Of a stretch of DNA of 64,000 bases, positions 53,744 to 63,082 are shown in pieces. Each line of letters begins with the position of its first letter. Within the stretch, counting starts at the first letter, position 1. Under the pieces are notes generated by a model. That model was not told the DNA's origin, made no database searches, and saw only the letters and a list, made by a program, of their open reading frames with translations. This DNA comes from Loktanella sp. SALINAS62 (lineage in GTDB: Bacteria > Pseudomonadota > Alphaproteobacteria > Rhodobacterales > Rhodobacteraceae): assembly GCF_018263905.1 (NCBI RefSeq), contig NZ_JAAFZU010000055.1, positions 137,673 through 201,672 of the forward strand, in the 5' to 3' direction. The translations under genes were made by a program, and so were the position numbers.

Positions 53744-53986
53744 ATGTCCAACAGCCGCTTAGTGCGACTATTCCTTTGCCTCTCTGCATTCATACTGATT
53801 TCTGTCGCGCCCCTTGCTGGCTACGCATCGGACGACGAGGAGACCGAGGAAGAAAGAGAGGAATGGCAAGAAAATCTTGACGAGCCCGAAGAGGGAAGTG
53901 AGGAATGGCAAGAAAATCTTGACAAGGGGATCAGCGATAACGCCGATGTTGAGGGGGAGGAGGGGGTCCGTGGGTTCGGTGGGTGA
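53744..53986 (+). CDS. Small secreted acidic repeat protein
   Basis: An 80-residue frame with a convincing signal peptide (MSNSRLVRLFLCLSAFILISVAPLAGYAS), then a highly acidic mature part of about 50 residues in which EEWQENLD occurs twice 14 residues apart, and a Gly-rich end (EEGVRGFGG). No cysteine in the mature part. The ribosome site is weak. Flanks have no genes for about 500 and 300 bp. I recognise no family. Signal peptide and repeat argue that it is real; expression is unknown. Confidence 0.5.
   Translation: MSNSRLVRLFLCLSAFILISVAPLAGYASDDEETEEEREEWQENLDEPEEGSEEWQENLDKGISDNADVEGEEGVRGFGG
53858..53923 (+). repeat. 42-bp-period direct repeat in the small acidic gene
   Basis: A 24-base segment (53858-53881) recurs exactly at 53900-53923, encoding EEWQENLD each time. 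Perfect identity at DNA level, including the AAAATCTTGAC end, suggests a recent duplication. Confidence 0.85.
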
Positions 53987-54293
53987 ATTCAAGTTAAAAG
54001 CTCTTGATTTCGATGGTTTACGCGAGTTGAACTGGCCTGTCTGCTAGGCGAAAGAACTGCGTCTGCAAATACTCCCGGAACGGTCTCTCGAAACCCTGCC
54101 TCTCGTTCAGTACGCTTTCACTGATTTTTGAGAGGCCACGAAGACCAGACATTCGCTGCGGGCTGATTAAGGTTCAATTTGGGCTCAATGCCGACCCGAG
54201 ATGCGGCGCAGCATACTGGACCTTGATCATTTATCAGGCCAATGGTCACAGACATACCATCTTTACGGCGAAAACGGTCATCGACAGGCCGCA
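53987..54293. other. 307-bp gap without a gene
   Basis: No supportable frame, RNA or terminator seen on either strand. Base composition is visibly less GC-rich than the neighbouring coding DNA. It separates the orphan acidic gene from the 3' end of the LysR gene. Confidence 0.45.
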
Positions 54294-55163
54294 TCACTGC
54301 GCCAAAATCTCGGCCAGCAGCGGATTAGGGAATCTGCGTTGCAGCGTGACGGCCATGAACGCTTCGTTCATGCCAGTGAGCTTTGCGGCTTCGACCAGAA
54401 ACCCCGTTTCGAGTTCGTCGCGCACCACGATCGGGGGAATGATCGCCAGTCCTGCGTCAGCGCGGGCCAACAGACGGATCATCGCCATATCGTCGACTTC
54501 GGCCGCAATGATCGGGTGCACGTCAAGCCCGATGGCGAGCGCGTCGAATGCCGCGCGCAGAACCGTTTCGGGTGCAGGCAGGATCAACGGCTCTGATGAC
54601 AGCAGGACGTCCAAGGGACGCGGTGGCGTCCCGACGCGGGCGGGCGTACCGATCAGACTGACTGCCTGCTCGTCGATCCGGTTTATCAACCACGGGCTGA
54701 CCGCATCGCGTGGTGGTGCAAGATTGGTCAATACGACATCCAGCGCGAGTGCTTCCAATCCGCGCAAAAGCTCGACCTGGGAACCCGATCGCAGCACGAC
54801 TTCGACATCCGCACGGCCGATCAGCGGCCGCAGGAACTGCATCTGGAAATTGCGCGAAAGTGTGGCAAGCGCCCCCACCCGCAATGCCCGGCGCGCGCGC
54901 CCCGCATCGCGCAGGGTCGCGGTCAGGTCTTCGGCAGTGCGAAAGATCGACTCTGCATGATCAAGAGCGATCCGTCCCGCTTCGGTCAGGATCAGTCCGC
55001 GTCCCCGCCGCTCGAACAGATCATGGCCCAGCGATGCCTCCAGCGTACGCAACTGCGTGGAAAGCGCCGATTGTGACAGGTTCAGCGATCGCGCAGCGCC
55101 CGTCAGTGTCCCGACGGTCGCCACCGCCCTGAACAGGCGCAAATGATGCAGATTGAGTATCAT
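54294..55163 (-). CDS. LysR-family transcriptional regulator
   Basis: A 289-residue regulator with the N-terminal winged helix-turn-helix (HHLRLFRAVATVGTLTGAARSLNLSQSALSTQLRTLEASLGHDLFERRGRGLILTEAG) and a periplasmic-binding-like effector domain. The start at 55163 is the canonical LysR N-terminus; an upstream codon at 55196 is unlikely. It is divergent from dabB, and the 105-bp gap holds an inverted repeat ATAAAA/TTTTAT (55173-55178, 55206-55211). Control of the DAB genes, perhaps in response to carbon limitation, is inferred. Confidence 0.92.
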   Translation of the reverse strand: MILNLHHLRLFRAVATVGTLTGAARSLNLSQSALSTQLRTLEASLGHDLFERRGRGLILTEAGRIALDHAESIFRTAEDLTATLRDAGRARRALRVGALATLSRNFQMQFLRPLIGRADVEVVLRSGSQVELLRGLEALALDVVLTNLAPPRDAVSPWLINRIDEQAVSLIGTPARVGTPPRPLDVLLSSEPLILPAPETVLRAAFDALAIGLDVHPIIAAEVDDMAMIRLLARADAGLAIIPPIVVRDELETGFLVEAAKLTGMNEAFMAVTLQRRFPNPLLAEILAQ

Positions 55164-55268
55164 CGTTCTTCTATAAAACAGAATGATAACGAACAATATA
55201 TGTAATTTTATGAACCTCGGCCACCGACTACACCATCCGCGACAGCCAACAACACGGATGCCGCCGCG

Positions 55269-56828
55269 ATGCTACTACCTCTGACAGCTCTTGCCCCGCT
55301 TACCCTTCTTGCCTGCGCGGCGCTTTTCGTGTGGCGGCCGGGGCGTCGTCCGCCTCACCTGCTTGCGATTGCCGAAGGGTCGACACTGTTTGCCATCGGT
55401 CTTGTCGTGGCCGGTGCCGTTCAGTTCTGGACCGCCGGATCAATGGGCCACACGCTAAGCGGGTTTGCATCGGTCCGGCTGGACGCCATCAGCGTCACGC
55501 TGAGCTTGCTGGTGTCATTCATTGGCTGGGTCGTCACGCGCTACGCAAGGCGGTCCCTTGACGGAGAAGCGCGCGAAGGTGCGTTTCATGGCTGGACGCT
55601 GGCCACGATCGCCGCAGTTTTGATGCTGGTACAGGCCGGGAATCTTGTGATCCTGATCGCCAGCTTTATCGCGATCGGTATCTTTCTGCGTCAGCTTTTG
55701 CTGTTCTATCCAGCCCGAAAGGAGGCCCGGCGGGCGGCTTCCAAATTCACGCTCGTCTGGACAGCCGGTGACGTGACGCTGATCGTCGCGGCAGTCTTGC
55801 TTTGGCAAACCTTTGGCACAACCGACATCGCGGCACTGAGCGTCATCGCTAGCGACGGGCTGCCTGCGATGGCACAGGTCGCAGTGGCGCTGCTGGTCCT
55901 GACGGCCCTGCTAAAAACGGCGATGCTGCCCGTCCACGGCTGGCTGACAGAGGTGATGGAGGCCCCGACGCCCGTTTCCGCGCTGCTGCATGCGGGCGTC
56001 ATCAACGCGGGCGGCGTTCTTTTGATCACCTTGGCAGGTGTCGTGCAGCAAAGTCCCGGCGTCATGGCGGTTCTGGTGATGCTGGGTGGGTTGACCGCGC
56101 TGTTCGCAAGCGTCGTGATGCTGACGCAGAGCGCGATCAAGACGGCGCTGGCCTGGTCGACCATCGCACAAATGGGTTTCATGCTGCTGCAATGCGGACT
56201 GGGCCTATGGCCGCTGGCCCTGCTGCATATCGTGGCACATTCGCTTTATAAGGCGCATGCCTTTCTTTCATCGGGCAACGCGGTGCGGACGGTCAATGCG
56301 ATCCGCAAGCCGGGGCCCGTCGCGGTGCCGGGACCGGGCGCTGTTCTGCGATCCTTTGGACTGGCATTGGCGCTTTATGGCACTGTCGCTTTTGTTTTCA
56401 CGCTTGTTGTGGGGCCAAAGACGCCACAGGCCTTGGCGCTTGGTGCGATCCTCGTCTTCGGCGTCTCATACCTGATCGCCCAGGGTCTTGCCGATGCGGC
56501 ACCAGGTGCCCTGACACGGTTGACCGTTGGTGCGTCGCTGGCGACGGCGCTCGCCTACTTCGGATTTCATGTGACAGCCCAAGCGATTTGGGGTCCGGCG
56601 CTTCCCCCGCCCCCCGTGGCCGGCGCGCTGGAATGGCAGTTGATCGTCCTTGCGCTTTTATCTTTTGGAGGCGTTGCCGTGGCGCAATCGCTTTTTCCCT
56701 ACTGGGCACATCACCCTTCGACAGCGGGTCTGCGGGTGCATCTGGCCAACGGGCTTTACCTCAATGCGGTGTTCGATCGGATGATCGGTGGTTTCCGCGT
56801 GTCACATAAATCCGGACCGGAGATTTAA
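55269..56828 (+). CDS. dabB: DabB, proton-conducting membrane subunit of the inorganic carbon transporter
   Basis: A 519-residue NuoL/MrpA-like membrane protein of about 14 spans. Typical quinone-oxidoreductase-type features are TALLKTAMLPVHGWLTEVMEAPTPVSALLHAGVINAGGVLL, LTQSAIKTALAWSTIAQMGFMLLQCGLGL and HIVAHSLYKAHAFLSSG, with the Lys and Glu residues of the proton path. It pairs with the DUF2309 protein directly downstream, which distinguishes it from a complex I subunit. Moves cations to drive CO2 hydration by DabA. Confidence 0.93.
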   Translation: MLLPLTALAPLTLLACAALFVWRPGRRPPHLLAIAEGSTLFAIGLVVAGAVQFWTAGSMGHTLSGFASVRLDAISVTLSLLVSFIGWVVTRYARRSLDGEAREGAFHGWTLATIAAVLMLVQAGNLVILIASFIAIGIFLRQLLLFYPARKEARRAASKFTLVWTAGDVTLIVAAVLLWQTFGTTDIAALSVIASDGLPAMAQVAVALLVLTALLKTAMLPVHGWLTEVMEAPTPVSALLHAGVINAGGVLLITLAGVVQQSPGVMAVLVMLGGLTALFASVVMLTQSAIKTALAWSTIAQMGFMLLQCGLGLWPLALLHIVAHSLYKAHAFLSSGNAVRTVNAIRKPGPVAVPGPGAVLRSFGLALALYGTVAFVFTLVVGPKTPQALALGAILVFGVSYLIAQGLADAAPGALTRLTVGASLATALAYFGFHVTAQAIWGPALPPPPVAGALEWQLIVLALLSFGGVAVAQSLFPYWAHHPSTAGLRVHLANGLYLNAVFDRMIGGFRVSHKSGPEI

Positions 56829-59189
56829 ATGTTTATGAACACCACACCCGTCGCACCCGACATGGTAAGTGCCATTTTGGACGCTGCCAAAACGGCGGCA
56901 CGCACAATCCCACCGGCTTTTCCACTGGATGCCACGGTGGCCGTTAATCCGTTTCTTGGTCAATCGGGCGAAGATCTGGTTCATGCCGCCGCCCGCTTGG
57001 GTCGCGTCGCGGGTGTCAGCCTGACGCCACCACGCGCGAGCTACCGCGCAAAAATTGCAGCGGGCGAAATCACGGACGACGATCTGGCGGCCGCGCTGAT
57101 CGCATCGACACTACCCATGAAGCCCCGTGACCTGGCGCTGCTGAAAGCAAAGATCCATGTCGATGCGCCACAAGCTGCGGCACTGCCGACCGTCGCGGAT
57201 CTGGCGGCCACGTCAACCGGCACCGACTGGTCCGCCATTCTGCACCGGTGTTTCGGACTTTGGGCCGCGGGCCATTTCGACCGCGGTCAGGCCCTGTGGA
57301 CACCAAGGCCCGACAACACGGCCTATGCCGCATGGCGTGAATGGGCGACCCACGACCTGACGCCCGAGATTGCGGGGCTGTCCGGGTTCTGCGCCCATAT
57401 CGCGCAGGCGCCCGATACCGCCGAACGCGCGATTCTGCGCGCGGCAGAGCGGCTGGGTTTGGCCAAAGACGCCGGGCCCACCGCCTTTCACCGGCTTCTC
57501 ATCGATCTGGGCGGCTGGTCACAACATGCGCGGTGGCTTTTGTGGCAGGCGGAACTGGCAGGCGGCACGGATAGCACCCTGACCGATCTGCTGGCGATCC
57601 GCCTGATCTGGGAAGAAGCATTGCTGGCGCAGTACCCACAGGTCACGGATCACTGGCAGGCGACAGTCGCTGCACATGCGGCTCCTGTCGCGCCGACGCC
57701 TGACCAGGTGCTCGACGCGATCTTGCAGGACGCGGCTGAACGCGGCCACCAACGGCATCTTGGCGCGGTCCTGTCGGGTCCAGCAGAACGCGCCGGGCGC
57801 CCCGACCTTCAGGCGGCGTTTTGCATCGATGTCCGGTCCGAAGTCATGCGGCGGGAGCTTGAGGCGCAGAACGACGGGATCGAAACGCTGGGCTTTGCCG
57901 GTTTCTTCGGGCTACCCGTGGCGCATCGCCAACACGGCACCGACGCGGTGCAATCCCATCTGCCTGCCTTGTTGAACCCGGCGCTGGTTTCGACCAGCCA
58001 CACCGATGCAGCCAGCGAAACCACGGCCCGCATCAGCGCGCGTGCCACCCGCGCTTGGGGCCGGTTCCGGCAGGCGGCGGTATCCTCTTTTGCCTTCGTA
58101 GAAGCAGCGGGACCCGCCTATGGTTTGAAGCTGATGAAAGACGCTCTTGGCAGTGGAACGACCGGGCTTGCACCGGGCCCGATGCCCCGCCTTGAAACGG
58201 ACCTATCGCCCGAGGCCAAGGCACAGACAGCGGCATCGATCTTGCGCGCCATGAGCCTGACGCAGAACACCGCACGGCTGGTTTTACTGGTCGGACACGG
58301 CGCACAAGTGACCAACAATCCACATGAAAGCGGGTATCACTGCGGGGCCTGTGGTGGCCAGACGGGCGAAGTGTCGGCCCGTCTGCTGGCCGCACTGCTA
58401 AACGATCCCGAAACGCGTGCAGGTTTGCCGCAGCACGGCATCCATCTGGCCGACGACACGCATTTCGTCGCCGCCCTGCACGACACCGTGACGGACAAGG
58501 TGACGCTTTACCCCGATACGCCAGCACCGGATCACACGACAGATTTGGCCCAAGTGCAGGGTTGGCTTTGCGCGGCAAGCGGTTTGGCACGGGCGGAACG
58601 CGCGCAGCGGCTGCCCGGTGCGACTGGCAACAGCCTGCTCGGCCGCGCGGCCGACTGGGCCGAGATGCGTCCGGAATGGGGCCTCGCAGGTTGTGCCGCC
58701 TTCATCGCTGCCCCGCGCAGCGCAACGGCAGGCCGTGACCTGAAAGGCCGTGCATTTCTGCACAATTACGACTGGCGCGCCGATAACGGATTCGCCACGC
58801 TGGAATTGATCTTGACGGCGCCGGTCGTGGTCGCAAGCTGGATCAGCCTGCAATACTATGGATCGACCGTTGCACCGCAGGTGTTCGGCGGCGGTAACAA
58901 ACTGATCCACAACGTCGTCGGTGGTATCGGCGTGGTGCAGGGAAACGGCGGTCAACTGCGTCCCGGTTTGCCGTGGCAAGCGGTGCACGATGGCGAAACC
59001 CCGGCGCACGATCCGCTGCGTCTGTCCGTGATGATCGACGCCCCGACCGAGGCGATCACCGAAGTATTGCGCAAACACGATCAGGTGCGGCAACTCTTTG
59101 ACAACGGTTGGCTACATCTCTTCGCGCTCGACAGCGGCAAGATCAGGGCGCGTTACAGATCAAGTTTGACGTGGGGTGACCGCATCTGA
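56829..59189 (+). CDS. dabA: DabA, carbonic-anhydrase-like subunit of the inorganic carbon transporter (DUF2309)
   Basis: A 786-residue cytoplasmic-face protein of the UPF0753/DUF2309 family. The zinc site described for Halothiobacillus DabA (Cys, Asp, His, Cys) is present: Cys332 and Asp334 in FCIDVRSE, His490 in VGHGAQVTNNP and Cys505 in YHCGACGG, with the same spacings of 2 and 15 residues. GGAG lies seven bases before the start, which follows the dabB stop directly; ATG 56835 is an alternative. Together with DabB it hydrates CO2 vectorially and traps bicarbonate in the cell. Confidence 0.95.
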   Translation: MFMNTTPVAPDMVSAILDAAKTAARTIPPAFPLDATVAVNPFLGQSGEDLVHAAARLGRVAGVSLTPPRASYRAKIAAGEITDDDLAAALIASTLPMKPRDLALLKAKIHVDAPQAAALPTVADLAATSTGTDWSAILHRCFGLWAAGHFDRGQALWTPRPDNTAYAAWREWATHDLTPEIAGLSGFCAHIAQAPDTAERAILRAAERLGLAKDAGPTAFHRLLIDLGGWSQHARWLLWQAELAGGTDSTLTDLLAIRLIWEEALLAQYPQVTDHWQATVAAHAAPVAPTPDQVLDAILQDAAERGHQRHLGAVLSGPAERAGRPDLQAAFCIDVRSEVMRRELEAQNDGIETLGFAGFFGLPVAHRQHGTDAVQSHLPALLNPALVSTSHTDAASETTARISARATRAWGRFRQAAVSSFAFVEAAGPAYGLKLMKDALGSGTTGLAPGPMPRLETDLSPEAKAQTAASILRAMSLTQNTARLVLLVGHGAQVTNNPHESGYHCGACGGQTGEVSARLLAALLNDPETRAGLPQHGIHLADDTHFVAALHDTVTDKVTLYPDTPAPDHTTDLAQVQGWLCAASGLARAERAQRLPGATGNSLLGRAADWAEMRPEWGLAGCAAFIAAPRSATAGRDLKGRAFLHNYDWRADNGFATLELILTAPVVVASWISLQYYGSTVAPQVFGGGNKLIHNVVGGIGVVQGNGGQLRPGLPWQAVHDGETPAHDPLRLSVMIDAPTEAITEVLRKHDQVRQLFDNGWLHLFALDSGKIRARYRSSLTWGDRI

Positions 59190-59293
59190 CGCTGCCCGAA
59201 ACGTTTAAGCTGGCGCATGCTATTCCACGCGCGGCTGGCCAGACCACGTTTTTTGGTCCCGGTATATGCGACAAGCTTTTGCGGCTTTGAGCA

Positions 59294-60079
59294 TCAGTCA
59301 GGCAGCGTGATGAGAAAAGGAATATCCTCGCCACTGACATCGATGACCTTGCAGCGAATGCCGAATACATCCGCCACGCGGGTTTCAGTCAGAACCTCGC
59401 GAACCGGACCGGATGTCACAACGCGGCCAGCATCGAAAAGCACGACGTGGTCGGCGTAGCGCATCGCCATGTTCAGATCGTGCAGCACCAGAACGATGCT
59501 GCGTCCTTCGGTCCGGTTAAGGCGGCGGACCAGTTCCAGCACTTCGAACGCATGCGCCACGTCCAGATGGTTGGTCGGTTCGTCCAGAAAGATCCGTGGC
59601 GCCTCTTGTGCGATCGTCATCGCGATCCAGGCCCGCTGCATTTGCCCGCCGGACAAATGCCCGATCGGCCGCTCTGCGAGCCCCGTCATTTCGGTGGCGG
59701 CCAGAGCATTGGCGCAGGCGGCATGATCCTCGCCGGAGTGCCCCGCAAACCGCTTTCGGTGTGTAAACCGGCCCAGTCGCACAAGATCCTGAACAGTCAG
59801 TTCGGGCGGAGCTTCCGGCGACTGGCTCAGCATCGCGACCGCTTTCGCAAGATCCTTTGGCACCCAATCACGCAGCGGACGGCCCGCCACGTCGACGGTG
59901 CCCCCCTCAACCTTGTGCAATCCCCGCAGCACCCGCAACGCAGTGGACTTGCCGCTGCCATTTGGCCCGCAAAAAGCGATGACCTGCCCTTCTGGCAGAT
60001 CAAGATTGATCAGATCGAGTGCGGTGATCCCATCATAGCACGCGGTCACACCATGAAGCCGGGCGAGTGCATCAGCCAT
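59294..60079 (-). CDS. Iron-siderophore ABC transporter ATPase, FecE/FepC type
   Basis: A 261-residue ATPase with Walker A GPNGSGKST, signature LSGGQMQRAW and Walker B RIFLDEPTNHLD, plus the FecE-type PEAPPELTVQDLVRLGRFTHRK segment. It overlaps the upstream permease gene by eight bases. It energises uptake through the FecCD-type permeases encoded at 60072-62071. Confidence 0.94.
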   Translation of the reverse strand: MADALARLHGVTACYDGITALDLINLDLPEGQVIAFCGPNGSGKSTALRVLRGLHKVEGGTVDVAGRPLRDWVPKDLAKAVAMLSQSPEAPPELTVQDLVRLGRFTHRKRFAGHSGEDHAACANALAATEMTGLAERPIGHLSGGQMQRAWIAMTIAQEAPRIFLDEPTNHLDVAHAFEVLELVRRLNRTEGRSIVLVLHDLNMAMRYADHVVLFDAGRVVTSGPVREVLTETRVADVFGIRCKVIDVSGEDIPFLITLPD

Positions 60080-61091
60080 AAACGCGGCGTCCTTTCAAAA
60101 GCAGCCGGATAAAAAGCGGCGCACCGATCAACGCGGTCAGCGCGCCTGCAGGCAATTCAAGCGGGGCCGCGATGACGCGGGCCAGCGTGTCAGCGCCAAG
60201 AACCAGCGCACCGCCGATCAGGGCCGTCGCAATGAGATAGCCACCCGTGAACTGCCCGTGCAGCAGCCGCGCGGCATGCGGCGCGATCAACCCTACAAAG
60301 CCCACCGCGCCGACCTGCGAAACAGCAAGAGCGGTCAAGCCGACGGCCAAAGCAAGAAGAGCGACCTGCGCCCGCCCCACGCGAACGCCCGTCGCTGCGG
60401 CACTTTCAGGATCAAGAACAAGTTGCCGGATGGTGCCGCGCATCAAGACGAAAGCGACCGAGGCCACAACAAGCCCTGCGGCAACGGTGAACACGTCGGT
60501 CCAGTGTGCGGCACCGACGGAACCGGTCAGCCATGTCAGCGCCTGCCCCGCGCGATACACCGGCCCGAGGATCATCATCAGCGTGACCGCTGCCTTGGCC
60601 AGCGCCGCAAGCGCAATACCGTACAGGATTATCCGCAACGGGGTTCGTCCGCCGGGGTCAAGCAGGGCAAAAAGCGTCACCAACCCCGCAAAGACGAACG
60701 CCCCGATTGCGGCCGCCAGCGGTTGCCAATGGATCGAGACCGTCAAGGCATTGGCATCGTCCGAGAATAACCAAAGAAACCCAACGACGCCCACAGCCGC
60801 GCCGTCAGTGACACCCAGCACAGAGGGGGCGGCAATCGGATTACGCGTGACCCGCTGGAGCAATGCGCCCGCCAGCGCCAGCGCCATGCCAGCAAGAACA
60901 GCAAGTGCGACGCGCGGCAAACGCAGGGTCCAGATGATGACTTCGTCCATCCGCTCGCCTTGCCCAAGCAAAGCGGCCGCGACGCGATCAAGCGGCATAT
61001 AGCTCGACCCGATCCCCGTCGCGACGACCGTAAGTGCAATCAGGCAGGCGGCAGGTGCCAAAAGACGGTAAAGCGGCGCGCGCGCGATCAC
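60072..61091 (-). CDS. Iron-siderophore ABC transporter permease, FecCD family (second)
   Basis: A 339-residue permease with about ten spans and the FecCD features LRLPRVALAVLAGMALALAGALLQRVTRNPIAAPSVLGVTDGAAVGV and GAVGFVGLIAPHAARLLHGQF. Slightly more like FecD/FepG by position. It overlaps both neighbours (8 and 4 bases). It would pair with the permease encoded at 61088-62071 as a heterodimer. Confidence 0.94.
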   Translation of the reverse strand: MIARAPLYRLLAPAACLIALTVVATGIGSSYMPLDRVAAALLGQGERMDEVIIWTLRLPRVALAVLAGMALALAGALLQRVTRNPIAAPSVLGVTDGAAVGVVGFLWLFSDDANALTVSIHWQPLAAAIGAFVFAGLVTLFALLDPGGRTPLRIILYGIALAALAKAAVTLMMILGPVYRAGQALTWLTGSVGAAHWTDVFTVAAGLVVASVAFVLMRGTIRQLVLDPESAAATGVRVGRAQVALLALAVGLTALAVSQVGAVGFVGLIAPHAARLLHGQFTGGYLIATALIGGALVLGADTLARVIAAPLELPAGALTALIGAPLFIRLLLKGRRVYG

Positions 61092-62071
61092 TGAACCGTC
61101 TCCCGCCGCTGCCGGAGAAGGCCAATCAGAACGGGCACACCCACAAGAGCCAGAACCGAACCGATTGGTGCCTCGCCGGGCGCCACGATCAGCCGCGCCG
61201 CAATATCCGCCAGAACGGCGAGGGTTGCACCAACCAACGCGGTCACCGCGATCAGCTGCGCGCTGCCGCTAGACGGGCAAAGCCGCCGGGACAGATGCGG
61301 GGCTACGAGACCCAGAAAAACGACAGGCCCCGCCACGGCCACAGCGCCGGACGCCAGCAGGGCCGCCAGTGAAAGCGCGCCCAGCCGCACACCCGCGACC
61401 CTGACCCCCAGCGCCCCCGCGCTGTCGTCGTCCAGCCTGAGCGCGTCAAGTGACGGAGCAAGCGCCAGAGCGCCAAGCCCGCCCACGACAAGCGTCGGCA
61501 GACCAAGTGTCAGGAGTGCAAGTCCCCGGTCGGCAAAGCCACCGGAAAGCCAGAAAAGCATGGTTTCAAGCGCCGTTTCATCGACGAGCAGCATCACTTG
61601 CGTCAATGACGACAGCATCGCAGCCATCGTCACCCCGGCCAGAAGTGTCGTCGCTGGTCCTGCCGTCCGCCCTGCCGCGCTGACGATCGCAAAAACAAGC
61701 AAGGTTCCGGTCAATCCGCCAGCCAGTGCAAGCGCACCGATCCCCCCCAGCCCCAGCGTTCCAAACAGGGAGAACCCCAGCACGACGGCGAAAGCCGCCC
61801 CAGCATTGATTCCCAACAGGCCGGGTTCGGCCAACGGATTTCGGGTCGCCGCTTGCATCAGAAAACCGGACACACCGAATGCGGCACCAGCGCAAATCCC
61901 GATCAGCGTGCGCGGAATGCGCAGCGTGGCAATGATGATCGCATCTGTGCTTTCACCGCCCTGCAAGGCTTCAAGCACTACCGCAGGAGAGTAGGTCCGC
62001 AGACCGATATGCAAACTCGCACCGATCGCGAACGCCAAGACAAAGACGAGTGTAAATAAGAGCTTGGTCAC
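61088..62071 (-). CDS. Iron-siderophore ABC transporter permease, FecCD family (first)
   Basis: A 327-residue permease with the conserved LRIPRTLIGICAGAAFGVSGFLMQAATRNPLAEPGLLGINAGAAFAVV and VVFLGLVAPHLSRRL. It is the first gene of the leftward iron-uptake operon and is divergent from the binding-protein gene; the 102-bp gap holds a candidate iron-rhodo-box. Confidence 0.94.
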   Translation of the reverse strand: MTKLLFTLVFVLAFAIGASLHIGLRTYSPAVVLEALQGGESTDAIIIATLRIPRTLIGICAGAAFGVSGFLMQAATRNPLAEPGLLGINAGAAFAVVLGFSLFGTLGLGGIGALALAGGLTGTLLVFAIVSAAGRTAGPATTLLAGVTMAAMLSSLTQVMLLVDETALETMLFWLSGGFADRGLALLTLGLPTLVVGGLGALALAPSLDALRLDDDSAGALGVRVAGVRLGALSLAALLASGAVAVAGPVVFLGLVAPHLSRRLCPSSGSAQLIAVTALVGATLAVLADIAARLIVAPGEAPIGSVLALVGVPVLIGLLRQRRETVQ

Positions 62072-62107
62072 AGGATGCCCGCAGTTTTACGGGGCCAATT
62101 GACATTC

Positions 62108-62124
62108 TTGATTGATTTAGTCAA
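62108..62124. promoter_or_regulatory. Candidate iron-rhodo-box (RirA site)
   Basis: TTGA, nine bases (TTGATTTAG), TCAA, which fits the TGA-N9-TCA iron-rhodo-box reported for RirA-type control in Rhodobacterales and Rhizobiales. It lies between the divergent siderophore permease and binding-protein genes, next to a TTGACA (62099-62104) that may be a -35 element. Confidence 0.6.
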
Positions 62125-62173
62125 CAAATAACTCATAACCATACCAAATCACTCGGAAATAAGGATTCCGTCA

Positions 62174-63082
62174 ATGTCACTGTTCAAAACCGTCTTCGCG
62201 GCTCTGCCTGTCGCGGTCGCACTGTTCGCCAGTCCACTTCAGGCCCGCGACATCAGCCACGCCATGGGAACGACCGATGTTCCGGAAAATCCGCAGCGCG
62301 TGGTCGTCCTGACCAACGAAGGAACCGAGGCACTGCTCGCGCTTGGTATGGTCCCTGTGGGTGCGGCAAATTCCTGGAATGGTGACCCGTGGTGGGATCA
62401 TATCGCGGACCAGATGGGTGACGCTGTGCCAGTAGGCACCGAAAGCGCGGTAAATCTGGAATTGATCGCAGCTCTGGAACCCGATCTGATCATCGGAAAT
62501 GCGCAGCGCCAAGAAGAAATCTATCCGCAACTGTCGGCCATCGCGCCTACGGTCCTGTCGGAGGAACTACGCGGTGACTGGAAGATCAATTTCCGCCTCT
62601 ACGCCGAAGCTCTTGGCCTTCAGGACGAGGCGGAGATCGCAATCGCTGCCTATGATGAAAATGTTGACGAAGTTCGCACATCGCTTGGCGATGCGCTCGC
62701 GGAAGAGGTATCTGTCATCCGCTTTCTTCCCGGACAAATTCGTATCTACCAACGCGACAGTTTCTCTGGCGTTCTTTTGCAAGACCTTGGATTTCAGCGC
62801 CCTGACAATCAGAATGTCGAAGCTTTCGCCATTTCGACTGGCAAGGAAAGCATCCCGAATATGGACGGCGACCGGATATTCCATTTCACGTGGGACACTG
62901 GTGACGGCGAGGGCGATGCACTGGCCGAGGACGTCCTGACCGACCCGCTTTGGCAATCGCTGTCGGCGGTTCAGGCAGGCCGGGTCCATGCCGTCAGCGA
63001 TGCCATCTGGAACACCGCAGGCGGCATTCTCGCCGCCGAATTGATGCTTGAAGACATCGCGCAGATCTATGGCGTCGACTGA
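62174..63082 (+). CDS. Iron-siderophore substrate-binding protein (FepB/FecB type)
   Basis: A 302-residue periplasmic protein: signal peptide ending SPLQA, then HAMGTTDVPENPQRVVVLTNEGTEALLALGMVPVGAANSW, LELIAALEPDLIIGN and a C-terminal half with LTDPLWQSLSAVQAGRVHAVSDAIWNTAGG, all typical of the peripla_BP_2 family. It lacks a lipobox Cys, so it is soluble. It is coupled to the siderophore-interacting protein gene by a 14-base overlap and faces the permease operon. Confidence 0.93.
   Translation: MSLFKTVFAALPVAVALFASPLQARDISHAMGTTDVPENPQRVVVLTNEGTEALLALGMVPVGAANSWNGDPWWDHIADQMGDAVPVGTESAVNLELIAALEPDLIIGNAQRQEEIYPQLSAIAPTVLSEELRGDWKINFRLYAEALGLQDEAEIAIAAYDENVDEVRTSLGDALAEEVSVIRFLPGQIRIYQRDSFSGVLLQDLGFQRPDNQNVEAFAISTGKESIPNMDGDRIFHFTWDTGDGEGDALAEDVLTDPLWQSLSAVQAGRVHAVSDAIWNTAGGILAAELMLEDIAQIYGVD

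Noticed and set aside
62099-62134. Complete sigma-70 promoter for the siderophore-binding-protein gene
   Set aside because: TTGACA at 62099 is a good -35, but no acceptable -10 lies 16-19 bases downstream, so only the iron-rhodo-box is reported.
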